Shown here one piece after another: positions 16,343 through 25,461 of a stretch of 64,000 bases of DNA. The translations under genes were made by a program, and so were the position numbers. Source of the stretch: Nocardia testacea NBRC 100365 (GTDB lineage Bacteria; Actinomycetota; Actinomycetes; Mycobacteriales; Mycobacteriaceae); assembly GCF_000308775.1 (NCBI RefSeq), contig NZ_BAGJ01000168.1:1-64000 (forward strand), written 5' to 3'. The notes beneath the pieces are model-generated. The model did not search any database, was not told the origin of the DNA, and worked only from the letters and a program-made list of their open reading frames with translations. Position 1 is the first letter of the stretch; every line of letters starts with the position of its first letter.

Positions 16343-16810
16343 ATGCCTCCGATCATTTCGAATATCTCGCTGGTCACCGTGTACGTGACCGATCAGACAG
16401 CCGCCAAGAACTGGTACATCGACACCCTGGGCTTTGTGGAGACCGCCGATATCCAGATGGGGGACAACGGTTTCCGCTGGGTGACCGTCGCGCACCCCGA
16501 TCACCGGGAACTCGAGGTCACACTGATGCTGCCCGGACCGCCTTTGGACGAGAACCTCGCCGATGCGATCAGCCGATCGCTCGCCAATGGCAGCCACGGC
16601 TCGCTGGGGCTGAATACTCAGGACTGTCGCAAGGCCTATGCGGAACTCACCGCGAAGGGCGTCGATTTCGTCCAGCCCCCATCGGAACGGCCCTACGGTG
16701 TGGAAGCGGTGCTCCGGGACAATTCGGGGAACTGGCTGGTGCTGGTCGAGCCGAAGGAGTTCGATCCCACGGCCGCCGCGGCGGAGGACGCTCCCTGCGC
16801 CGCATCCTGA
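16343..16810 (+). CDS. VOC (glyoxalase/bleomycin-resistance) family protein
   Basis: These are metal-dependent or binding proteins of the vicinal-oxygen-chelate fold. The 155-residue protein shows the two beta-alpha-beta-beta-beta repeats: VTVYVTDQTAAKNWYIDTLGF near the start, with YGVEAVLRDNSGNWLVLVEP at the end, where the E of LVLVEP is a usual metal-ligand position. TAGTCT six bases before the ATG gives a leaderless promoter, so it can be expressed apart from the AraC gene. The substrate is unknown. Confidence 0.85.
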   Translation: MPPIISNISLVTVYVTDQTAAKNWYIDTLGFVETADIQMGDNGFRWVTVAHPDHRELEVTLMLPGPPLDENLADAISRSLANGSHGSLGLNTQDCRKAYAELTAKGVDFVQPPSERPYGVEAVLRDNSGNWLVLVEPKEFDPTAAAAEDAPCAAS

Positions 16811-16848
16811 TCCCGGGCGAGCCGCCGTGCTCGAACGCCGGGGTATGT

Positions 16849-16878
16849 CCGGGGCCGCGCGCTGCCGCGCGGCCCCGG
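16849..16878. terminator. Bidirectional terminator hairpin between convergent genes
   Basis: A perfect 13-bp stem (CCGGGGCCGCGCG paired with its complement) and a CTGC loop lie between the VOC gene and the convergent DUF2505 gene. Confidence 0.75.
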
Positions 16879-16885
16879 AGAGCTG

Positions 16886-17392
16886 TCAGACCTGGGCGCG
16901 ATCTTCGAACCATTTGATGATGTATTTGCGTTCGCTTTCGGCGACCCGCCGCTGCAACTGCTCGGCGAGCGGTTCGATGGCCCCGCCGACCAGCGGGACC
17001 TTGACCTTCACCGAACCGGAGATCACCACCTCCGAACCCTCGGCGGTAGGGCGCAGTTCATAGGTGCCCTTCATCTCCGAGGAGATGGCCGAGGAGGTGC
17101 CCTCGAAGGTGCCCGCGGCAGTCGTCCCGTCGAGGGTCTGCCAATTATCGATGCGGGTGACGATCAGTTCGCTCTTGAGCACCTTGCGCACGATGCCGGG
17201 GATCTTGTCCTGCCGGATCGTCTCGCTCATCTGGATCCGGGCGGTGCCCGGGCCACCGGGGTGCGACAGATCGAGGGTGGCCGTCGGTGCGCCGGCGAAC
17301 CGGTCTCGCCACAGTTCTTCTCCGGTGAGCGCGGCGTGCAGATCGGACACCGGGATCGGATAGGACAACGTGAAGCCGAATTTTCGGGCCAT
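16886..17392 (-). CDS. DUF2505 family protein (START-like fold)
   Basis: The 168-residue protein matches the actinobacterial DUF2505 pattern: MARKFGFTLSYPIPVSDLHA at the start, a central beta-rich segment with QDKIPGIVRKVLKSELIVTR, and a closing helix LAEQLQRRVAESERKYIIKW. This is the layout of a START/Bet v1-type ligand-binding cup, but no ligand is known. TAGGGT lies just upstream, next to the -10 box of the divergent gene. Confidence 0.85.
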   Translation of the reverse strand: MARKFGFTLSYPIPVSDLHAALTGEELWRDRFAGAPTATLDLSHPGGPGTARIQMSETIRQDKIPGIVRKVLKSELIVTRIDNWQTLDGTTAAGTFEGTSSAISSEMKGTYELRPTAEGSEVVISGSVKVKVPLVGGAIEPLAEQLQRRVAESERKYIIKWFEDRAQV

Positions 17393-17429
17393 GAGCGCTC
17401 ACCCTAGCCGACCCCGCTAGCCTGTTGCG

Positions 17430-18116
17430 GTGCCGGAAACCAGCCGCCGCGGACCGCGCGACCCCGGTAACCCGGGCGACGATGGTTGCGTCGGCGCAGC
17501 CGCCCCGGCCGCGAACGATTCCGGAGGAGGCAGCGTGCCCCAGCAGGCAGAAATGGTCGCGCCGCCGGTCGCGGCCCCGGAACCCGGGGTCGAACCGGTA
17601 CGTGCGGCGCCCCCGGCCGCCCGGTCCGCGCGGGCCGAGCGCCTGCGCAAAGTATGCGTCGGCGTGGTGATCACCGCGGTGTCGGTGAGCGTGCTGGTGG
17701 TGCTGCTGTTCCTGGCGGCCTGGCGCAACGACTACCTGATCGAATCCGACAAGGGCGAAACCACCGGCGAGGTGCTGTCGGCCGGCCGCCTCCGTTCGGC
17801 GGTGATGTACGTGACACCTGACGGCGTCACCCACAATCCCAAGGTCGGGGTGCTGTACCCGACCAACCTGACCGCCGGTGAGCGGATCAATGTCGAATAC
17901 AACCGCGCCGATCCCGACCTGGTCCGGGTCGCGGGCCGCGATGTCCGCGTCGCTGTCCTGCCGGCACTGTCGGTCCTGGCCGTGACCTGGGCCCTCACTC
18001 TGCCGACGCTGTGGCTGCTGATGCGGGCGGCGACCGGTTCGATGAGTGTTCGCCCGATCTTCGATCCCGCGTCATATCGGCCACGCGTCCCGGGGGACCG
18101 CGGCCGCTCAGACTGA
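17430..18116 (+). CDS. DUF3592-type membrane protein
   Basis: The 228-residue protein has a Pro/Ala-rich cytoplasmic N-terminus, a transmembrane helix at about 72-94, an extracytoplasmic beta-rich domain (KGETTGEVLSAGRLRSAVMY, then GERINVEYNRADPDLVRVAG) and a second helix (about 170-195). This is the DUF3592 layout of mycobacterial Rv0556, which also precedes mgtA. TAGCCT six bases before the GTG at 17430 supports a leaderless start there. A GTG at 17535 with GGAGGAGG just ahead is a real alternative that removes 35 residues. Function is unknown. Confidence 0.8.
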   Translation: MPETSRRGPRDPGNPGDDGCVGAAAPAANDSGGGSVPQQAEMVAPPVAAPEPGVEPVRAAPPAARSARAERLRKVCVGVVITAVSVSVLVVLLFLAAWRNDYLIESDKGETTGEVLSAGRLRSAVMYVTPDGVTHNPKVGVLYPTNLTAGERINVEYNRADPDLVRVAGRDVRVAVLPALSVLAVTWALTLPTLWLLMRAATGSMSVRPIFDPASYRPRVPGDRGRSD

Positions 18117-18120
18117 GCGA

Positions 18121-19263
18121 GTGCGCGTAGCCATCGTTGCGGAGTCGTTTCTGCCGAATATGAACGGCGTCGTGAACTCGGTGCTGCGGGTGCTGGATCA
18201 TCTGCATCGGCATGGGCACGACGCCCTCGTCATCGCGCCCGATACGCTGCGCGGACAGCCGCCCGCGCCCCGGCACCACGGCAGGTTCCCGGTGCACCGC
18301 GTCCCGGCGGTGATGGTGCCGAGGATCAGTTCGCTGCCGGTGGGCCTGCCACAGCCGGGCATGGTCGGCGTACTGAACGATTTCGACCCCGATGTGGTGC
18401 ATCTGGCCTCACCGTTCCTGCTCGGGGCGGGCGGGATGGCCGCGGCGCTGCGGCTGGACCTGCCCGCGGTGGCGGTGTACCAGACCGATGTGGCGGGTTT
18501 CGCGAAGAGTTACGGGCTGGGTCTGGCGGCCCGTGCCGCCTGGGGCTGGACCCGGCGGATCCACGAGGGCGCGGTCCGGACGCTGGCGCCGTCGAGCGCG
18601 GCGGTGGAGGACCTGGCCCGGCACGGGATCCCCCGGGTACACACCTGGGGTCGCGGCGTCGATACCGTGCGGTTCACCCCGGTCGCACGTAGCGCGGAGC
18701 TGCGCGGGCAGTGGCTGGGCGGCAGCCGGAAACTGCTGGTCGGTTTCGTCGGCCGGCTGGCCCCGGAAAAGCATGTGGATCGGCTGTCGGTACTGGCCCA
18801 CGACCCGTCGGTGCAGCTGGTGATCGTGGGCGACGGCCCGGAGCGGCAGAAACTCGCCGGTCTGCTGCCCGGCGCGATCTTCACCGGCGAACTCGGCGGC
18901 GACGAGCTCGCCCGCGCCTACGCGAGCCTCGACGTGATGGTGCATCCGGGTGAGCACGAGACCTTCTGCCAGGGCGTGCAGGAAGCGCTGGCCTCCGGGG
19001 TTCCGGTCGTCGGTCCCGACGCCGGCGGCCCGCGTGACCTGATCGCGCACTGCCGCAACGGCTATCTGCTCCCGGTGCCCGATTTCACCGAACTGTTGCC
19101 CGGCACCGTCGCGGCGCTACGTGATGGGCAGCTGCGCGAGCGGTTCGCCGGGGCGGCCCGCAAATCGGTGCTGCACCGCACCTGGCCCGCCATCTGCGCC
19201 GAGCTCATGGACCATTACGCCGAGGCGATCGGCACCGGATACCGGATGTCCCGCTCGGCGTGA
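18121..19263 (+). CDS. mgtA: GDP-mannose-dependent alpha-mannosyltransferase MgtA
   Basis: MgtA is a GT4 glycosyltransferase that adds mannose to a glycolipid acceptor in the cell-envelope lipomannan pathway. From GTG 18121 it is 380 residues. The N-terminal acceptor domain begins VRVAIVAESFLPNMNGVVNS. The C-terminal donor domain has VGRLAPEKHVDRL, VIVGDGPERQKL and the EX7E region GEHETFCQGVQEALASG. It follows the DUF3592 gene by 4 bases and precedes menG, as in mycobacteria. CAGACT six bases upstream is a near-consensus -10 box. Confidence 0.93.
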   Translation: MRVAIVAESFLPNMNGVVNSVLRVLDHLHRHGHDALVIAPDTLRGQPPAPRHHGRFPVHRVPAVMVPRISSLPVGLPQPGMVGVLNDFDPDVVHLASPFLLGAGGMAAALRLDLPAVAVYQTDVAGFAKSYGLGLAARAAWGWTRRIHEGAVRTLAPSSAAVEDLARHGIPRVHTWGRGVDTVRFTPVARSAELRGQWLGGSRKLLVGFVGRLAPEKHVDRLSVLAHDPSVQLVIVGDGPERQKLAGLLPGAIFTGELGGDELARAYASLDVMVHPGEHETFCQGVQEALASGVPVVGPDAGGPRDLIAHCRNGYLLPVPDFTELLPGTVAALRDGQLRERFAGAARKSVLHRTWPAICAELMDHYAEAIGTGYRMSRSA

Positions 19264-19304
19264 CCCGACGCGGCGGATCGGTCCTCGCCCATTAGGGTCG
19301 AGAT

Positions 19305-20012
19305 GTGGTGAAAACACAATCGGTCCGGGCCTCGCTGGACAAACAACCGCACGAGGTCGCGTCGATGTTCGACGGGGTGGCGCGACGATACGACCTGACC
19401 AACACCGTCATCTCGGCCGGCCAGGACCGCTACTGGCGCCGGCTGACCCGTAAGGCCATCGATCCGCGCCCCGGCGAGCAAGTGCTCGACCTGGCCGCCG
19501 GCACCGGGGTGTCCACCGTGGAACTGGGCCGCTCCGGCGCGTGGTGCGTGGCCGCCGATTTCTCGCAGGGCATGCTGGCCGCCGGCCGTTTCCGGAAGGT
19601 GCCGATGGTCGCCGGAGATGCCATGGCGCTGCCCTTCGCCGACAATTCCTTCGACGCGGTGACCATCTCGTTCGGGCTGCGCAACGTGGCCGATACCGAT
19701 CTCGCGCTGCGGGAGATGCTGCGGGTGACCAAACCCGGCGGCCGGCTGGTCATCTGTGAGTTCTCCACCCCGATCGTTCCGGGGTTCAAGACCCTGTACA
19801 TGGAGTACCTCATGAAGGCGCTGCCGCGGGTGGCCCGGGCGGTGAGCAGTAATCCGGACGCCTACGTCTACCTGGCCGAATCCATCCGGGCCTGGCCGAA
19901 CCAGCGGCAGCTGGGCCGCCGGGTGGCCGATGCGGGGTGGTCCGGGGTGAAATGGCGGAATCTGACCGGCGGCGTGGTCGCACTGCACCGGGGCTACAAA
20001 CTCGGCGGCTGA
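19305..20012 (+). CDS. menG: Demethylmenaquinone methyltransferase MenG
   Basis: MenG transfers the methyl group of S-adenosylmethionine to demethylmenaquinol, the last ring-modifying step. It is 235 residues with the UbiE/MenG signature: YDLTNTVISAGQDRYWRR, the SAM-binding loop VLDLAAGTGVSTVELG, and FGLRNVADTDLALREMLRVT followed by KPGGRLVICEFS. TAGGGT six bases before the GTG supports a leaderless start. It lies 41 bases after mgtA. Confidence 0.95.
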   Translation: MVKTQSVRASLDKQPHEVASMFDGVARRYDLTNTVISAGQDRYWRRLTRKAIDPRPGEQVLDLAAGTGVSTVELGRSGAWCVAADFSQGMLAAGRFRKVPMVAGDAMALPFADNSFDAVTISFGLRNVADTDLALREMLRVTKPGGRLVICEFSTPIVPGFKTLYMEYLMKALPRVARAVSSNPDAYVYLAESIRAWPNQRQLGRRVADAGWSGVKWRNLTGGVVALHRGYKLGG

Positions 20013-20135
20013 ACGGCTCGGTCTCGGGCGGGTTCATCTACCTCACAGCTGTGATTTCCGCCGGTGAAGTGGAATGTCATCCGCCGATAACACCGGGCAA
20101 ACCCGAGGAAATCGGCCGCGGGGACGATCGGATGC

Positions 20136-23100
20136 ATGTCCGAGGTGAGCAATAAACGGCGGCCGGACACGACCCGAACGGCGTGCTCCTACTGCGGGGT
20201 CGGCTGCGGCATCGAGGTCACCACCTCGGTGGACGGTACCGGCGCGCCGGTGATCGCCGAGGTCAGCGGTGACAAACTGCATCCGGCGAATGCCGGACGG
20301 TTGTGCACCAAGGGTGCGACCCACCTGGAGTTGATGCGGGCGCCGGGCCGGATGTCGACCGCCTATCTGCGGCCCGAACGCGGCGTGGCGCCGCAGCCGG
20401 TCGAGGTGGACGAGGCGGTCCGCGAGACCGCGGCGCGGTTGCGCCGGATTCTGGCCGAGCACGGCCCCGACGCCATTGCGCTCTACGTCTCCGGGCAGAT
20501 GTCGCTGGAGGCCCAGTATCTGGCCACGAAACTCGCCAAAGGTCACCTGCGCACGATCCATCTGGAGGCGAACTCCCGGCTGTGTATGGCCAGTGCGGGC
20601 ACCGGCTACAAACAGTCGCTGGGCGCCGACGGGCCGCCGGGTTCCTACGACGATTTCGAACACGCCGACCTCTTCTTCGTAATCGGCGCGAATATGGCCG
20701 ACTGCCATCCCATCCTTTTCCTGCGCATGGCGGACCGGCTCAAAGCGGGTGCGAAATTGATCGTGGTGGATCCGCGGCGCACCGATACCGCCACCCGCGC
20801 CGATCTGTTCCTGCAGATCGCCCCCGGCACGGATCTGGCCCTGCTCAACGGTCTGCTGTATCTGCTGGTCGAAGCCGGGGATATCGATGCGGAATTCATC
20901 GCCGAGCACACCGAGGGCTGGGATGCCATGCCCGAGTTCCTCGCCGGATACCCACCGGAGAAAGTGTCGGAGCTGACCGGTCTGGCCGAGGCGGATATCC
21001 GTACCGCCGCGCGCTGGATCGGTGAGGCCGGGGAATGGATGAGCCTGTGGACCATGGGGCTCAACCAATCGACCCACGGCACCTGGAATACCAACGCACT
21101 GTGTAATTTGCACCTGGCCACGGGCGCCATCTGCCGTCCGGGTAGCGGTCCGTTCTCGCTCACCGGACAGCCGAATGCCATGGGCGGCCGCGAGATGGGC
21201 TACATGGGTCCCGGCCTACCCGGGCAGCGGAGTCTGCTGAACCCCGCCGACCGCGCCTTCGTCGAGGACGCCTGGGAGTTGCCCCCGGGAACACTACGCA
21301 CCCAGGCGGGACCCGGCACCATCGAGATGTTCCGCGAGCTCGCCGCGGGCACCATCAAGGCGGCCTGGATCATCTGCACCAACCCGGTGGCGACCGTGGC
21401 GAACCGGAAGACGGTGATCGCCGGCCTGGAAGCGGCGGAACTGGTGATCACGCAGGACGCCTACACCGAAACCGCAACCAATACCTACGCCGATATCATG
21501 CTGCCGGCCACACTGTGGGCCGAGTCGGACGCGGTGATGGTGAATTCGGAGCGCAATGTCACCCTGCTGCGGAGTTCGGTGCCACCGGCCGGCGCGGCCC
21601 GGCCGGACTGGCAGTTGATCGCGCAGGTGGCCACCGCCATGGGATTCCCCGGCTTCGAATACGCGTCGAGTGCCGAGGTGTTCGACGAACTGCGCCGTTT
21701 CGCCAATCCGGCCACCGGCTACGACCTGAGCGGGATGAGTTACGACACCCTGCGGGAAGGCCCGATGCAGTGGCCGTGCCCCGACCCGGCCCGGCGCCGC
21801 AACCCCATTCGCTACCTGAACGACGGTACGAGCGGGCCGCGCTACACCGACGCCGGAGGCCACGAGCCCCGGCTGGCGTTCGCCACGCCGAGCCGGCGCG
21901 CCGTCTTCTGGCCACGCCCGCATATGCCGCCCGCCGAAATGCCCGACGACGATTACCCGTTCCTGCTCAATACCGGCCGGTTACAGCATCAATGGCATTC
22001 GATGACCAAGACCGGCCGCGTCGGCAAACTCAACAAGCTCAACGGCCAACCGTTCGTGGAGGTCCATCCCGACGACGCCCGCGGCCTCGGACTGGAGCCG
22101 GGGGATGAACTGGAGATCACCTCGCGGCGCGGGCGCGCGGTACTGCCCGCCCGGGTCGGTGACCGGGTGCGGCCGGGCGGCTGCTTCGCGCCCTTCCACT
22201 GGAACGACGAACAGGGCGAATACCTGACCATCAACGCGGTGACCCACGACGCGGTCGATTCCGATTCGCTGCAACCGGAATTCAAGGCCTGTGCGGTCGC
22301 CTTGCGCCGGGTCGCACCGATGAAGCGGGCGGACGGGCCGGGAACAGTGGGCAGCGCAGCGGAATCCCCCGCGACCGTCCATCCCCTGGCGGCGATGCTC
22401 GGCCTCGATACCGCGAGCACTCCGACGCTGAGCGAAACCGAGCGGATCTACCTGGGTGGTTATCTCGCCGCGCTGCAGTCGCTGCCGGTCGCCGGGCAAC
22501 CGGTCCTGCCCGTGTCGGCGCCGTTGTCGGAGCACAGCCGGCTGTGGGTGGACGGACTGCTGGCCGGTATGTACTCGCGCGGAGTGCCGGTGGATCCGGC
22601 GCACAGCGCACCGGCGGCGCCGGGCCGGACCATAACGGTGCTGTGGGCCTCCCAGACCGGTAACGCCGAGGATTTCGCCGCGACCGCCGCCGCACGGCTC
22701 ACCGAATCCGGGCTCCGTCCGCGACTGCTCGATATGAACTCCTGCGAGCTCGAGGTGCTGACCGGGGACGTGCTGGTCATCACCAGCACCTTCGGCGACG
22801 GCGGCCCGCCGGACAACGGGGCCGACTTCTGGACCCGGCTCGCCGCGAGCGCTGTCCGGCTCACCGGTATGCGGTACGCGGTGTTCGCGCTCGGCGACTC
22901 CTCCTACGACGATTTCTGCGGTCACGGCCGCAAACTCGACACCCTGTTCGCCGACCACGGCGCGACCCGGCTGCTACCGCGCCAGGACTGTGAACCCGAT
23001 TTCGGAGAGGCGGGCGCGCACTGGCTGGACGCGGTGATCGCCGTGCTGTCCGAACCGCGCGGATCCGATTCCGCTGCCGGTGGCGGTGGCGGTGGCGGCG

Positions 23101-24335
23101 GTGGCGGTGGAACCCCCCACGAAGCCGCCGGCGGCGCCACCGCGGTCGGTGTCCTGGAACGGATCGCTCCCGCACCACTACCGGTGCGGCAGGCGGCGCC
23201 CACCACATTCACCCGCACCGCACCGGTCTACGCGCCCCTGCTGGAGAACGAGGTACTGACCACACCGGACGCCGCGAAGGAGGTCCGGCGGATCAGCTTC
23301 GACCTGACCGGGCTGGACGCCCGGTACGAGGTGGGCGATTCGCTCGGGGTGCGCTCGACGAACTGTCCGTCACTGATCGGGGAATGGCTGGCGGCGACCG
23401 GTCTGGACGGCCGGCGCACCGTCCCCGCCGACGATACCGAGATCTCACTGGAGCAGGCCCTGCGCACTCGCTACGACATCACCAAGGTTTCACGCGATCT
23501 GCTGGAGTTCGTGGCCGGGCACAACCCGAGCAACCGGCTCGCCAAGCTGCTACGCCGCGACAACCGTAACGAACTGGCCTCCTATCTGTGGGACCGCCAG
23601 CTGGTGGATGTGCTGCGGGACTTCCCGGTCCGGGCCGATCTGGTGGAATGGCTGGACGTGCTGAAAAAACTGCAGCCGCGCCAGTATTCGATCTCGTCGA
23701 GTCCGTTGACGAGCCCCGGCCGGGTGGACCTGACCGTGGGTGTCGTGCGCTATGGCGACCCGGCGGCGGCGGGCTCGGCGGCCCGGCGCGGCGGCGTGTG
23801 CTCGACCTTCCTCGCCGACCGGGCCGCGGATGCGGCGGTACCGATATTCCTCCAGCGCGCACCACATTTCCGGCCCCCGCTGGACCCCACCGTCCCGATT
23901 ATCATGGTCGGCCCGGGCACCGGCATCGCCCCTTTCCGCGGTTTCCTGCACGAACGGCGCGCGCTGGGAGCGACGGGACGCAATTGGTTGTTCTTCGGCG
24001 ATCAGCACGCGGCGCAGAATTTCTACTACCGGGCCGAGTTGGAGGACATGTTCCGCACCGGCCACCTGTCCCGGTTGGATCTGGCCTTCTCCCGGGATCA
24101 GCGGGAACGGATCTACGTGCAGCACCGCATGATCGAGCACGGCGCCGAATTGTGGTCGTGGCTGCGCGACGGCGCCCACTTCTATGTCTGCGGCGACGCC
24201 GCGCGGATGGCCGCGGATGTGGACGAGGCACTGCTGCGAATCGCCCGCGTCCACGGCAAACTCGACGAGGACGGCGCGCTGGCCTTCAAGAAGCAGCTCA
24301 CTGCCGAGAAGCGTTACGTCCGGGACGTGTACTGA
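20136..24335 (+). CDS. Assimilatory nitrate reductase fused to a CysJ-like flavoprotein reductase
   Basis: This single 1,399-residue protein joins a molybdenum nitrate reductase (about 1-740) to its electron-supply module. The catalytic half has a [4Fe-4S] site C17-x2-C20-x3-C24-x32-C57 (CSYCGVGCG, RLCTKG), a probable Mo-ligand Cys150 in NSRLCMASAG and a molybdopterin-dinucleotide-binding C-domain. A flavodoxin domain starts near residue 830 (WASQTGNAEDFA). A run of 12 glycines near 985-997 links it to an FAD/NADPH domain with RQYSISSSP (about 1182), GPGTGIAPFRGF (about 1259) and the CysJ-type end RDVY. It would reduce nitrate directly with NADPH. Such fusions are known in actinobacteria. No nitrite reductase or molybdenum-cofactor gene is nearby. 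Confidence 0.92.
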   Translation: MSEVSNKRRPDTTRTACSYCGVGCGIEVTTSVDGTGAPVIAEVSGDKLHPANAGRLCTKGATHLELMRAPGRMSTAYLRPERGVAPQPVEVDEAVRETAARLRRILAEHGPDAIALYVSGQMSLEAQYLATKLAKGHLRTIHLEANSRLCMASAGTGYKQSLGADGPPGSYDDFEHADLFFVIGANMADCHPILFLRMADRLKAGAKLIVVDPRRTDTATRADLFLQIAPGTDLALLNGLLYLLVEAGDIDAEFIAEHTEGWDAMPEFLAGYPPEKVSELTGLAEADIRTAARWIGEAGEWMSLWTMGLNQSTHGTWNTNALCNLHLATGAICRPGSGPFSLTGQPNAMGGREMGYMGPGLPGQRSLLNPADRAFVEDAWELPPGTLRTQAGPGTIEMFRELAAGTIKAAWIICTNPVATVANRKTVIAGLEAAELVITQDAYTETATNTYADIMLPATLWAESDAVMVNSERNVTLLRSSVPPAGAARPDWQLIAQVATAMGFPGFEYASSAEVFDELRRFANPATGYDLSGMSYDTLREGPMQWPCPDPARRRNPIRYLNDGTSGPRYTDAGGHEPRLAFATPSRRAVFWPRPHMPPAEMPDDDYPFLLNTGRLQHQWHSMTKTGRVGKLNKLNGQPFVEVHPDDARGLGLEPGDELEITSRRGRAVLPARVGDRVRPGGCFAPFHWNDEQGEYLTINAVTHDAVDSDSLQPEFKACAVALRRVAPMKRADGPGTVGSAAESPATVHPLAAMLGLDTASTPTLSETERIYLGGYLAALQSLPVAGQPVLPVSAPLSEHSRLWVDGLLAGMYSRGVPVDPAHSAPAAPGRTITVLWASQTGNAEDFAATAAARLTESGLRPRLLDMNSCELEVLTGDVLVITSTFGDGGPPDNGADFWTRLAASAVRLTGMRYAVFALGDSSYDDFCGHGRKLDTLFADHGATRLLPRQDCEPDFGEAGAHWLDAVIAVLSEPRGSDSAAGGGGGGGGGGGTPHEAAGGATAVGVLERIAPAPLPVRQAAPTTFTRTAPVYAPLLENEVLTTPDAAKEVRRISFDLTGLDARYEVGDSLGVRSTNCPSLIGEWLAATGLDGRRTVPADDTEISLEQALRTRYDITKVSRDLLEFVAGHNPSNRLAKLLRRDNRNELASYLWDRQLVDVLRDFPVRADLVEWLDVLKKLQPRQYSISSSPLTSPGRVDLTVGVVRYGDPAAAGSAARRGGVCSTFLADRAADAAVPIFLQRAPHFRPPLDPTVPIIMVGPGTGIAPFRGFLHERRALGATGRNWLFFGDQHAAQNFYYRAELEDMFRTGHLSRLDLAFSRDQRERIYVQHRMIEHGAELWSWLRDGAHFYVCGDAARMAADVDEALLRIARVHGKLDEDGALAFKKQLTAEKRYVRDVY

Positions 24336-24344
24336 CGACCGGGT

Positions 24345-25379
24345 TCAGGCGGCGGGCGGGTTGAGCCGGGCGAAATCGGGCAGGCGGTAGTACGGGTAAT
24401 AGGGGTAGGGCGGCGTGAGCGCGCTGGCCTTGTTCAGCCGGGCCAGCTGGTCGGCGGTGAGTTCCCAGCCGACGGCGCCCAGGTTCTGGCGCAACTGTTC
24501 CTCGTTACGCGCACCGACAATGACGGTGCCGACGGTGGGCCGGGTGAGCAGCCAGTTCAGCGCGATCTGCGGTACCGATCGGCCGGTCTCGGCGGCGACC
24601 TGGTCCAGCGCGTCGACCACGTCGTAGAGGTGTTCGGTATCCACCGGCGGGCCCGCCTCGGCCGTTTTGTGCAGCCTGCTGCCCGCGGGTAGCGGTTGTC
24701 CCCGCCGGATCCGGCCGGTGAGCCGGCCCCAGCCGAGCGGGCTCCACACCACCGCACCGACCCCTTCGGCCAGGCCCAGCGGCATGAGCTCCCATTCGTA
24801 GTCCCGGCCGGCCAGCGAGTAGTACACCTGATGGGCGATATAGCGGGGCAGGCCGTGACGGTCGGCGGCGGCCAGCGATTTCATCAGCTGCCAGCCGGCG
24901 AAGTTGGAGGCGCCCAGATAGCGGATCTTGCCCGCGCGGACCAGCTCGTCGAGTGCGTGCAATACCTCCTCGACCGGCGTGTGGGCGTCGAATGCGTGCA
25001 GCTGGAAGAGATCGATGTGATCCACACCGAGCCGTTTCAGCGAAGCCTCCACCGCGGCGATCAGGCGTCCACGACCCGTTCCGGCGTCGAAGGGGCCCGG
25101 GCCGGTGGGCAGTCCGGCCTTCGTGGACAGCAGCAGCCGATCGCGCCGGCCGCGGATCGCGGCGCCCAGCACCTCCTCGGACGCGCCGTCGGAGTAGACA
25201 TCGGCTGTATCGAACATCGTCACGCCCGCGTCGAGGCTGATGTCGACGAGCCGGCGCGCCTGGTCGATATCGGTGTCTCCCCAGGCGCCGAACAGTTCGC
25301 CGCGTCCGCCGAAGGTTCCCGCGCCGAAGCTCAGCGCGGGGACGACCAGACCCGAGGCACCCAACCGCCGGTATTCCAT
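24345..25379 (-). CDS. Aldo/keto reductase
   Basis: This is an NADPH-dependent oxidoreductase of the TIM-barrel AKR family (YajO/YghZ-like branch). The 344-residue protein starts at ATG 25379 (MEYRRLGASGLVVPALSFG) with AGGAG five bases before. It shows the catalytic tetrad region: D in FDTADVYSDGASE with its Tyr, Lys in LSTKAG, and His in LFQLHAFDAHTP. The C-terminal NADP site is GTVIVGARNEEQLRQNL. It converges with the nitrate reductase (10 bases apart) and is divergent from a TetR gene that probably represses it. Confidence 0.93.
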   Translation of the reverse strand: MEYRRLGASGLVVPALSFGAGTFGGRGELFGAWGDTDIDQARRLVDISLDAGVTMFDTADVYSDGASEEVLGAAIRGRRDRLLLSTKAGLPTGPGPFDAGTGRGRLIAAVEASLKRLGVDHIDLFQLHAFDAHTPVEEVLHALDELVRAGKIRYLGASNFAGWQLMKSLAAADRHGLPRYIAHQVYYSLAGRDYEWELMPLGLAEGVGAVVWSPLGWGRLTGRIRRGQPLPAGSRLHKTAEAGPPVDTEHLYDVVDALDQVAAETGRSVPQIALNWLLTRPTVGTVIVGARNEEQLRQNLGAVGWELTADQLARLNKASALTPPYPYYPYYRLPDFARLNPPAA

Positions 25380-25404
25380 CTCGACTCCTAAAGGGTCTAT
25401 GGTT

Positions 25405-25414
25405 TCGTTAACGA
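25405..25414. promoter_or_regulatory. Candidate TetR operator between the aldo/keto reductase and tetR
   Basis: TCGTTAACGA is a perfect 10-bp palindrome in the 82-base divergent spacer. A second short inverted repeat, CACCTTTGGTG, lies at about 25424-25437. Either could be bound by the adjacent regulator. Confidence 0.5.
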
Positions 25415-25461
25415 GTTCGAACATACACCTTTGGTGCAATTAATGAAACTGGAGTCCCGTT

